A stretch of 64,000 bases of DNA from Phoebastria nigripes. Its lineage: Eukaryota > Chordata > Aves > Procellariiformes > Diomedeidae. The position numbers and the translations under genes are program-made. The notes beneath the pieces were generated by a model that was not told where the DNA came from, did no database searches, and saw nothing but the letters and a program-made list of their open reading frames with translations. Numbering within the stretch: the stretch's first letter is position 1; each line of letters opens with the position of its first letter. Below are positions 22,201 to 34,200 of the stretch, piece after piece. The stretch spans positions 384,969 through 448,968 of the forward strand of contig JAYKAV010001278.1 in the NCBI GenBank assembly GCA_035582835.1, read 5' to 3'.

Positions 22201-25200
22201 TGTGGATTTGGAGTATATTATTCATAGTTGATTAGGGTTTCAGATCCTTATCCAAATGTTAACTATCAAAATACATGCGTGCACTAATCCAGATATTTGC
22301 ATGTTTTCTACTTGAGGAAGGGAGATGTATTAAAAAATACAAAAATTTTCTGTTAGTAGATGTGACGGATGTTTGAGATTCTGCATGCACATGGTGATGG
22401 TGAGAATCTATTTGGTTTTATTGTTAGGAGGCTGAGATTACATAATTGCTTGCAGATCTCTGTCATCAGTTCTCATGTGTTTTAAGTTCTTAATTGCTGA
22501 GGTCCTAATACGATTTCGCTTCCATTTTCATGTGACTGTTGGGTGCTGTTTTCCTGTGTCAGTGCGTTTTAGGGATGCATAACGGTAATTGCAATGTGTG
22601 ATGTAAATTTGTCAGTCACATTTTACCAAAAGACTTGGCCTTAGAGGCAGTAGTGCATCCCAGACACAGATATAAAAATTTTATTAATTTTCTCAGACAT
22701 TCCTGCAAATATTGGAAGATACTCAATTTTGCATATTTTAAATTCACCAAGTAAAGACCTGTTCAGACCTTACTATGATACTGTATGTTACTGCATTCAT
22801 AGAGCAGCCTTATTCTTCTATAGTTTTCCTGGAAACAACGAGCAAATCAAATCTCTATAAAGGAGATTTGATTGACTGGAAGAAGAGATTTGATTTCCTA
22901 AGCCCCATTAACTTCTAAAGCAGCTAAGATTCATACTTCAATTAAAAAGCCAAAGTTGATTTTCAGGTTATATGACAATAAAGAACAAAACTACTTGCAA
23001 GATTTTGGTTCCCAAGAAGCTTATGACTTTAAAGGTGTGCTCTTTGAAATTAGCTCATGTGGGCACCGTGGTATTGTTATAGTGAAATGCTGATGTTGTG
23101 TTTTCAGGTTCTAATGCTTATTGATGCCAGCTTTGGATTCGAGATGGAAACATTTGAATTCCTGAACATTTGTCAGGTACATGGCTTTCCCAAAATGATG
23201 GGAGTTCTTACCCACCTGGATACATTCAAGAACAACAAACAATTAAAGAAGACTAAAAAGAAGTTAAAGCACAGATTCTGGACTGAAGTGTATCCGGTAT
23301 GACATTCAACATTCATTTTTCCATATATTTTGCATTATGGAAGCTAAATTAAAAGTGGGGCAATACTTAAGTATTTATTATGTTCTTACATCTTTTAAAT
23401 AATACTGTAAATGGACAATGCTGATGTTGTATCAGATTATGTAATCTTTCTTCTGTTTGCTAAAATACTTGTGTAATTATTCTCTATCCCAGTGTGACTA
23501 GCTATTAAACATCTGATACTAGTAAAAAGGTCTGTTACGCAGGTCTGCTTGTACGTCTGCTTGTAGGTCTGAGAGACAAATTAACCTTTGTATGAGGTTT
23601 TCTGGATGTGAATTGTTTTCCCCTAAGATTTAGGGGCCAATTTTCATGTTGAAGTAAACTAGTTAGTTTGATCTTTTGGAACCNATTGTAACCTGCAATT
23701 TCCAATTATGATTTACAAATTAGAATTGCATTACCTTTTTTTAGTTCTGTAGGTATTAAATTGATGTTTAATGTTTTTATGTCTTTTTAATGTGTTAGGG
23801 TGCTAAGCTGTTTTATCTGTCTGGGATGGTTCATGGAGAATATCAAAAGCAGGAAATTCACAATTTGGGGCGTTTTATCTCAGTTATGAAATTCCGACCT
23901 CTTACTTGGCAAACGTCTCACCCGTATGTTCTCGCGGACAGGTGTGTGCTTTTCTCTCTGTTCTTCAATCTCAGCATAGATAGCACCTTGCTTTTTAAAA
24001 AAATGATAATATTAGAGCCAGTCAGCTCTATGTGTGAGTGGGTATTTAGTGTTATCTAAATGGCTTTGGGGAAATGAAAGCATACTCTTCAGGTTTGGTG
24101 CCAATAACAGTTTTCACTTGCATTGGATCATGTAGATAGGCCTTTGGTATATTGTAAATACTTTTGAATTACAGAAAAAAAAAATTAAAATAATCCTGCT
24201 TGTTGATGATTATATTGAATTTCTGTGGAAAAGAAACAGCACTCCAGCAATTTAACAACAGCTGGTGAATTAGTCCTTTGAGTTCCCTGGAACCTACCTT
24301 CTGCCCCATCTGCACATACAGGATTTGATTCACAGTCTCTTTGGAACTTGAAAGTAACCTTGATGGTGGCTGTGCCTACCTGAGAAATTACCTCACCTTT
24401 CATATTTTGTTGCCAGAATGCTTACGTTTATGACTAAACTCCCACAAGAATCCAAGGTGCCTGGAACAAGTCTCTTTCAAAGCTCTAATTCTTTAGAAAA
24501 AAATTGTCAGAGAAGTAGATAAGCATCATCCAAAGTCCTGCAAAATACACAAAGCAAAGAGAGGGGAAAATGAGAAAAAAATATTCTGTAGTCTTTCAGT
24601 TACATTGTTTTAGGTTGCTGTAACTGTTACAATTACTTTGATTGTTGGGTCAGTTTTAAGCTGATCTGCAGCCAGAACGTGTCCCATCCTCCTCCTTGGC
24701 TGTGTGTTTGTGTTGCCTCCCTTGTGCAGTGTAGAAAGGAGCTCTGGAAGGAGTTTCCCCCTCATCTGCCTGAAAACAGCCAATCTTTCCCACTCCCCGT
24801 TCCTGTGGTAGTTTTTGTGTTGCTCACCGCCATTATTAGGGAAAAGAAGGTATTGTGTGGCTGCAGGGAATGCGTCTTTCAGCTGTCTTAGGGTGGTTAT
24901 TCTGTTTTCCCTCTAATGGCAAAATTGATTTGAGGAGGGTTGTGTGTGGAAAGCGTATAAACAGTAATTAAAATGTGCTAAGAAAGCAGTACATGTTTAG
25001 TGAAATATCAGTAAGTCTTCTGGAAATATATTGTTGAACATGATTATACAAGTTTTAAAATACAATTTTAAAATATTTTTGAAAGATCTTTTTTTCCATG
25101 GATTTTTTTCTTCTGATCATTCTATTTTGATTATTAGAGTCTGCAGAGCATGCAGTGGCAGCAGTGATGCTGCAATTCTCTTTTCTTAAATTACCTTTTT

Positions 25201-25233
25201 TCAAAAGTTACTATTAGGACTGCTGGATATTCT

Positions 25234-25297
<64 letters not shown>

Positions 25298-28200
25298 GAA
25301 CATTGGGTAGAATGGAAGAGTTGACAAACCCGGAAGATGTTCGAATCAATCCCAAATGTGACAGGAAGATATCACTTTATGGATACTTAAGAGGAGCACA
25401 CCTGAAAAACAAAAGTCAAATTCATATGCCAGGTAATTTATGAGATTCTTAAAACTATTTTTGTGCTGATCTATGAATAACAACATAGCTGTTGCTATTT
25501 TTATTGTGGAATGATTTGTATCTTTAAACTGCACATTGTAAAATAGATTTTTCACCTTTCTAAATACATGTTATGCTTTTGGAAATTATTTTTCATAATA
25601 CACTTTTTTGTAAAAATAAATTCTTGTAAATAGTTTTGCTTTTAATTGTGCAGTTTTGTTGCAGTGTTAAACACAATATTGGCAGTGTCTGATGTTTTTC
25701 AAAGGTGTTTTGCTTTAAAAGGTGCTTGAAGTGCAAAACATACCAGCCCTAATAGTGAAAAGTAAATTTAGCTTATGTAAAATTTCTCATATTCATTGAA
25801 TAAATTTAACATTTTAAGTGAATGATTTAAAAGCTTAAATTCTGAAACATTTTAATAATAAATTTACAGACCTACTCAGAAAAGTGAGTTGCTAGTTTTT
25901 GTCATTTAAAAACAAGAAAGCAAACCAAAAGCTTTGCAGTATTCTGGTGAACTTAGGTATGCTTTTCTAAGTTCAGTGGTAAGGCAGAAGAATTGGATGT
26001 TCAATACAGAGCTCGCTGTTGATGAGTCACTGAATGCTACGATGTTTTGGTGTTTTCTTAATCTCTTCATGGTGAATTGTACAAATTTCAGAATCAAAAC
26101 TTTGTGAAAACCTTATTGCTTCTCTCGTCTGTCACCCCAGGTGTAGGAGACTTTACTGTGAGTGATGTGAGTTTCCTACCAGACCCCTGTGCTCTACCTG
26201 AACAGCAGAAGAAGCGTTCTTTAAATGAGAAAGAGAAACTAGTCTATGCCCCTCTTTCAGGAGTTGGGGGCATTGTATATGATAAAGATGCAGTTTATAT
26301 TGACCTTGGTGGAAGCCATGCTCATGAAAAAGAAGAGGTAAGGGAATGCTGTTGGTGATTTGGAATTCTCTTGGAGGATGTAGTTTTTATCCTTAGAGTC
26401 AAAATAAGTGTTTAAAAATAAGCTTCTTTAAAATAATCAATCCTTATATTTCTGTAGTGGGTAATTTCTTTTTCTCCTCTAGTGATTTCAGAGGAGGGAT
26501 ATTTTTATTATCTCTGTGTAAAATACTGTGCAAAATATTTGAAGGATCAGTTAATAATAAGTACCTAAAGTTAGTTTCATAAACTTTCCAAACATTGACT
26601 TAAGATTTATAAAAACTCCTGGTACTGGGATATTATCACTCTTATTTTGCAGGGCAGGGTGATTGTGGGAGAACACTTACAGGATTTGACTGGTCAAAGG
26701 GAGAGGGGGAAAACATTTGCATACAAACAGAATGAATTCAGCTGTTTTCCCCTGTATTGTGCTAAATGTTAAATACGTTTGGGTCTATGATAATGTGTGC
26801 TTGCTGATATTTACCATAGTGGTTGCATACTGTGAAGGAGGCCCTCTTTAACTTTTCTTGGATTAATATTGTATGCATTCTTGAAATGTGAAGAGGGGAA
26901 GGGAGACCTTGCTATTCTGAGAATATGTTTATTTAAAATGCTTTGGAATTTTTTCTTGCATATGCATATTTCTACTGTTTTAGGCAGATTAATGACTCTG
27001 TTAGCTGTTCATTAGACATTTGTTTATTCATTTTAATTGAAAAGTAAAAAATCTTGGCTTTCTAGGAGGAAGTGAGACCAAATCACGAACTAGTTCAGAG
27101 CCTCATCTCCACACATTCAGCCATTGATGTTAAGATGGCGTCAAGCAAGGTCTCTCTCTTCATGGACTCTAGACCCTTACGTTCAGAAGATGTAGGACAA
27201 GAGTAAGTTTTGAATGCTGAGCAGTGAGCATGAATGAATCTCTAATTTCAGGCTCTAATTTAGGAAAAATTCTCAACAGAGCACAGTTAGAATGGCTTCT
27301 TGCCCAATTCTTCCTCTTCTGAGACTACTCATATGCCACGTGTCTTTTGAGATAGGGCTATATCAGTAAGGAATTCCTGGAAGGCAGGACTGTACTGCTT
27401 GCAAAGCTTTTCTAATATCAGCTATTCCTAAGTAACATATTTCTGTTTTTCTTCAGAGTTTTGTAGAATGGCAGTCATAATCTTCAGTAAAATTCATTGT
27501 ATAACCTATTTTCATTCCATGGAAAATGAACAAATTTCTTGGAATTATTTATGGCTATAACATAGGGTGTATTCTTGAATTAAGAGGCGTTCCATACTTA
27601 AAGAACTCCTTTGCCTTTTTAATGTTCTCAATAACCTTACTGTCTTTAAAAAAAAAAAAAATTAAAAATATTTTTAAATACTAACATGAAGCTTCATTGT
27701 TTCATTAAAATTTCCTTGTACTTTACCGTCTTACCCCAAATGTCATCTTTGGGAAAACAGGTTTGTGATGCCAAAAGAAGAGACACAGATTGATTTGAAG
27801 ACTGGAAGAGTACGTCGGAAGGCATTATTTGAAGAAGAAGAGGAAGAAAATGATGATGCAGTAAGTGATGAAGAAGATGACCAAGAAGAAGAAGAAAAAG
27901 AAGCAGCAATGTCTGAAGATGGAAGTGATGGCGATGATGAAGATGATGCTGAGGAAGAAAGTGACAGAGAGCTATTAGGGGAAGAGTTGGCTCTTGGGAG
28001 AGCCAAACGTCTGAAAACAGAGGTGGCTAAAGAAGAAGCTGTGAATGAACTGCCAGCATTTGCAGACAGTGATGACGATCTTGAGATGAGTTCTGAAGGA
28101 GAAGAAGGAAGAACTGCCCCTGAAGAGAATGAGATGGAGGAAGATGATGATAATGAGGAGGAGGAGGATGAGCAGAGGACTTACGAAAATGAAAGCTCAG

Positions 28201-31200
28201 ATAGTGAATTTGAGGCTGCAAGCAAAAGAGTAGCTGAATCTAAGCAATATGAAATAAATAGTGAAGATACAGAAATGAGATCACAAATCTTAGATCACAG
28301 TCTGAAAAGAAAAGCAGTGCTCACTACAGATTCNGGAAACTGCACAGCAGAAGAGGCATCAGAATCTGAGGTTGAAAACTCTTCCCTCGATGAGGGCGAT
28401 GATGAAGAAGGATCACATGATGAATTAGAAGTTGAAGAGTCAAATAGGAAGGGATTTCGGCCCACTCAGGCAAAGAAAGCTGATAGTATTAGGCAGACNA
28501 AACTTAAAGCTGTAGAAGCTGAGGATGATGATGTGGAGAATCTACTGAGAGAGGAAGAGGAGTATGAAGAAAAAATAGATTTTTCTGCTGACACGACAGG
28601 TAGACTGTAAATGTTAAAAATCTTTACTGTCTATTTTTAATTGGGTTAATTGTTAAAGGATATTATAATTAGTAAATATTATATAATGTTGCCCCTCTAA
28701 TATATATATAGTTGTTAAGTGGCAAACTTCAAGTTAGGAAACCTGGGATTATCTGCTGTTAAGCCTTTGATTTGCCATGCAGTATGCAGGTCTCAGGTTT
28801 CCTTCCTCTAAAATGGAGGTGATTCATTTTATAAACTTCATTGATTCTGCATACATTTCTCTTTAACTGTGATCTTTATGGCTATGTGTGTAAAACAAAT
28901 TATGATGCTCTATTACATTTGGAAAGAATAAAACGTCCTTGGGGGAACGTTACTAAAATGTATTAACTACTCACTGAGCACTGGAACAGGTTGCCCAGAG
29001 AAGTTGTGGAATCTCCATCCTTGGAGATACTCAAAAGCTGTCTGGACATGGTGCTGGGCAACCTGCTTTAGGTGACCCTGCTTGAGCAGTGGGGCTGGAC
29101 AAGATGACCGCCAGAAGTCCCTTCCAACCTCAACCATTCTGCAAGTCTGTGAAGAAGACATGTATCATCATGAAAATAATCAAATCTCTTACTATTGCTA
29201 ATAATCTCTTAAAATTTTGTCCTAAAATTAGGACTCATCAGAAAAAAAAATCAGTGATATAATTCATTAGCCACAATTTATGTTTCTGTGTATATATGGA
29301 GTATGAAAAAAAGAAACTGTGGGTTGTGTCTACACTTCTTAAGCCTGTTGTGGTCATGTCCTTATTTAAATTATTTGTGTAGCTCCTAATTCTTGGGTTT
29401 TTTTGGAGGTAGAATGCAAAGTTTTTCCCCTTTCAGGTGCACTTAAGTGGAAAGAGGACCTTACACAGAAGGCAGCTCAGGCCTTTCTAAGACAGCAACG
29501 TTCAACCCCCAATCTTCGTAAACTCATCTATGGAACAGGTACAAATCTGTCTGGAAACTTGTACTGTCTTAATATATGTTAGCTTTTTAACTGTTACCAA
29601 GTTTGCAAGTCTGAATCTTTGAGCTGTCTTTTGGTGGGAGGCTTGAGGAGAGTTAACTGACTTCTTAAATTGCTGATACTCATTTTCACTAATAATTGTA
29701 ATAAAGACAGTTTTTAATTTTCCAGTAAAAAGCATTTTGAGCTCATTTTCCAGACTACTTGATTGTTACTCATGTTTTCTGGCACAACTATTTCCCCCCC
29801 AAACATTTAAAGTTTGGTCATTTATATAATTATCTGATAGATATTATGCAAATCCATTGTGGTAATTGATGTGTTTCATAAAGGGATGTCGTTTGTTGGC
29901 TGTTTTCAGGAATTTCTGTCTCACAGTGACTGAGAGTGGAATATTCTCTTAGATGTGACTCAGTATTTATCATGTCTGTAATAAGGGTGTTTGTCAAGAA
30001 AAAAAAAAAGCTAGCTGGCTTAAAAGGAAGAGAAAATTGCTATTTATGTAATTTGTCCTGTTTAATTCACAACTTTTCCAGTAGTTGTCTGAGTGTACAA
30101 ACCTCATCATGCAGAACCTCTGTAGAACACAACGAGAATTTGGCTTTTGTAAACCTTCCACAGTGCAGGAGTGGGAAGATATGCTGACAGATTCTCAAGT
30201 CCGGTATTCTTGATTTACAGACTAGCTTAATGTTGTTTCTATTCACAGATCATTTTGGTATTNTTTCTATTTATGATATTGAATGAACATCCTGTGTTTA
30301 CTTATTGGGCAATNTTTTTTCAGATTATTCCAGTTATGCAAATAGAACCAGATTTCAGATTGTTCAAAGAAATTTTAACTATGTGGAATTTGTGAAAGGA
30401 ATTACATGTTTCCATATGGAACAACTGTACAACTGAAGTTCACTATGATTACAGTGTATAGCGTCTCCCTGGTTGCTGCTCACCTTATTTTGTCTTTATG
30501 AGGGTATTAATTTAAGTCTGGATCAGTGTACCTTTTTCTTCAGTCCTTTATATTTAAAACTATTTTTAGTTTGCATCTTTTTTTCCTCAAACTACTGCAG
30601 GTATTGTGAAACATAAGGCAGAAGAGAGGTTGTTAATGAATGTTATCCATGTACTGTGGGGGAAATAATCACAGCTTGTATGTTTCATTTAGCTGTTGAG
30701 GATGAGGACCATAAGAGTGAGGATGCAGGTGATGAACTTGGAGGTTTGTTTCATGTCAGCCGTCCAGACAAAGCGTCCAAACAGAAGGCTAATGCTCTTG
30801 ACTGCTCCAAATTTCTGATAGAAAAGCCACAAGATTGGGATTTAGAAGAGGTAATACCATTGGATAATTGCTTCTGCATATCCTATACTGGTTATGTCAT
30901 GGCTGTGTCTCGTAAAGTACTACTGAGTTGTCACTGAAACAGACCTATGGGAGCTACAGCCAGAGTGTCATATCTTTTGCTACATGCTGTTGTTAGAAGT
31001 ATTTACTAGCTAACAGATTCCAAGGTCTGTTCTTACAGGAATGGAAAGTTAGAATAAGTCAATTTAATGCCTGACTCTCTTGACTACTTGGTGGATCATA
31101 GTTTGCTATTTATTTACCGAAAAGTAGAAAGCAGGGGAATCATGAGTGAAAATATGATGTAGGGTAGAGTCCTTGTTAGTGTAAAGACCTTTGGGCAGGA

Positions 31201-34200
31201 GTTGAGTTGGTTTCACATTCCTGCTTTTGCTGAGGCATTGCGTAGTTTTGGTAAGGATGTCTTGATGTTGAGCTGTGGTGAGAATATCAGATTATCTCTG
31301 AGGTGGTATCTCTGATGGAGGAGTGGGGAACATATTGGAGAATGTTTCTGTTGATGACAAGCTGTAACTGTACAAGGCAATGACACTTATTTTGCAGGTT
31401 ATGAGCAGTATTCGAGACTGCTTTGTTACTGGAAAGTGGGAAGATGATAAAGATGCAGCAAAGTTGTTGGAGGAAGATGGTATGTGTAAGACTGGTAAAA
31501 ATGATTAATGTAGACAGGATTTTTAAGAAAAGTATGACTTTGTAGTTACGTATGTAGAATGTTTTGCATTAGTGATATACTTGCAAATTTTTTCGAACTA
31601 TTACATAAAGTATTATACAGATACTAATATAACGAAACATTGCTGTAAATCTCTGTACAAACTGTTGTAGGCAAGTTGCTGTAGGCAAGTAGCACATTCT
31701 GAAAATTTACTCTCTGAAAAATAGGGTATATAACTTAAATTAGGAAATGGAGTCTGTAAAATTAGGAAATGGAGTCTGTAAATCAACACTTGGCCATGCC
31801 AACTTTGAGTTATGTATCTGAGTTTAGCTATTCATCCTCTATGTGTGGTTTATTCTTTTGGATAGTCTCAGTAGAAATAAGCAGAAATTCTTTTTTTAAT
31901 GGGAAGGCAAACTGGTCATTCACATTTGGCTGAAAAGTGAGATCTATCTTCAGATGTTTTGGAGGTGTTGTTTTTGTTTGTTTGTTTTTTAATTAGGAAA
32001 TATTTAGAAAATTTTAATAATATGGCTGTATCTTATATCCAAAATGATTGTGGTTTGACAGGCTTTTACAAGCATTTGTTTTTAACTTAAAAATTGTCTG
32101 CTATATTTAAATTTTTTATTAATTTTATTTTTTTAAATTAAAGATAGGAGCTTGATTGCTCTGCTGGTGTCTTGTGTCATTAGAGTGCTGACTAATGTGC
32201 TGTGTGGTCCTTTGGAATGATCTAAACTTTGTTTACATTTTTGAAATTGTAAAGTTAAAGGTATTGAAAAAGGAGGAGCCACTGGAGTTCAGCTGAGAAT
32301 TTTCAGCTGAAACTACAGAGAGGGCAGAATGGACTTATAAAACTGTTGATGGGAAGAAAAAATATTTGGGCTGAAACTAATCTACAAAGCAGTACTGAGA
32401 AATACACAATACTGAAAATACGAGAAATTGTATGGAACAATACAACAGAATGGTTAACTGCAATATAACAGAATGGTTAACTGTCAGATATCTTGGATGC
32501 TTATTGTTGTAGAAGAACTGTATGGAGATTTTGAAGATCTTGAAACCGGTGTGGTGCACAAAGGAAAGCCTGCTGCTGAAGGAGATGAGGTCTGACCTGT
32601 ATTTTNATGTTCTTTAGCAACATACATGTATATGAGTTTCTGATCAAGTGATAGGCGTCCTATGTAATAAATGTAGTTTTCATGAATCAATAGGAAAGAA
32701 ATCAATGGGAACGAGGAAGAAAATGTATATGTATTACAGATTTTGGAAACTATAAATATCTAGAATGGCATGTTTTTAGTCTCAAACTGAATTGTTGTTT
32801 AAAGTTAATTGTGTAGGAGAAGTCATCTCGCTTAACAGTAGGTGTCAGGCTTAATCAAGAGCTGGAGGATCTGGAGGTATGAGAGAAGTATTTTAAAACC
32901 AAATGTGATCGTAACTGTTTGTGCTATGTCATTTCATCTGATGCAGATGATTATAGAGCTCTGTTTAAACACAACAAATCATGGAAACTGACACAGTTTC
33001 CTAGTCATTCCTCATATCTGCATAAAAGAGGCTGGTGGAAGCAGTTTTATGCTGTGACTTGGATGTCTTCCAAGAACAGAGCTGTAGTTGTCTCTGACAA
33101 TACAGATTGAAAAATCAGATTTTTTTTGGACTGAGCAACTTGATGGCTTTGCTTTTCATTATAAAATTGAGGGTAAGGGCATAATTTTGGCAGTTTTCAA
33201 ATCGTCTGTGAACAAGCTGCTTCCTCTCTGGCCTCTAGAGTGCTGCCTTCCAGCACAGTATTACTCAATGCTATCAACAATTACTTTTTTTTCCTCTTTT
33301 ATTATGTGTGCTTATTTTAGCTGTAGAATAACAGATAGGTCAATTCTAGGGTCTGTTACCTGACATTAAAATAAATGTTAAGTCAAGAAGTTCTCTCAGT
33401 GAAAAGTGATATGATTAGATGATGAAATGTTTTGGTTGTTGCTGAAGTTACATCTTCTTGTATGAATAACTTACTAATTTCTGTCTAAAATTGAAATATT
33501 TTTAAAGTGTCTAATAATTTGCATTATGACAAAATATTACTTAATAATATATATTAAATTGTTAATCAGAATGGGTTGTTTTCAATGAACCGTTTTACGT
33601 GTTTGATAACTTACTGTTGATTAGTCTGGAAGTGAAGAGGAGGAGGAAGATGGAAAAATGTCCAAACCAGAACCTGAGGAGGAGGAAAAGAAAAAGGAAC
33701 GCATGGACAAGAAACGGAAACTGAAAGAAATGTTTGATGCAGAGTATGATGAAGGCGATGCCATGTACTTTGATGATCTTAAAGAAGAAATGCATAAACA
33801 AGCACAGGTACAAGCTGTTAACTTGGCAATTTATCTGGCTATATGTCTTCAAAAATACCGCACAGAGTTTGCCCAAAGGTTTTTTTCCTGGACATACATG
33901 ACATTCAGGAGCTACTTCAGAAAGTACACACAAAGAAATACATGCTTGCGATTTTTTATGGTTGAACTTTTTGATTCCATTAGCTGGAAAGAAAAACAAG
34001 CGAACAAGCCAAACAACTGAAAGCTTAATTTAAATTGACTTAAGTCGTTAACCATATTCTAAATCACCAAATATGTCAGGATGTATCATCTAAACTTTAT
34101 CTACTTAAAAGTTTTTAACGATTATCCATTTGTCCCTTAGTGGTGGAACTAGCATGACAGGGCTCAACAAACAAAAAAAAGAAACAAAAAAACCAAAACA

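Noticed and set aside
27694..28221. Ser/Leu-rich minus-strand ORFs opposite BMS1 exon 10
   Set aside because: They are reverse complements of the GAA/GAT-rich acidic exon and are not independent genes.
33595..33999. 134-codon minus-strand ORF
   Set aside because: Shadow of BMS1 exon 16 on the other strand.
33808..34020. In-frame read-through of BMS1 exon 16 into intron 16 (70 codons)
   Set aside because: The exon has a good donor at 33808 and the next exon continues the conserved protein. The open stretch is ordinary intron.
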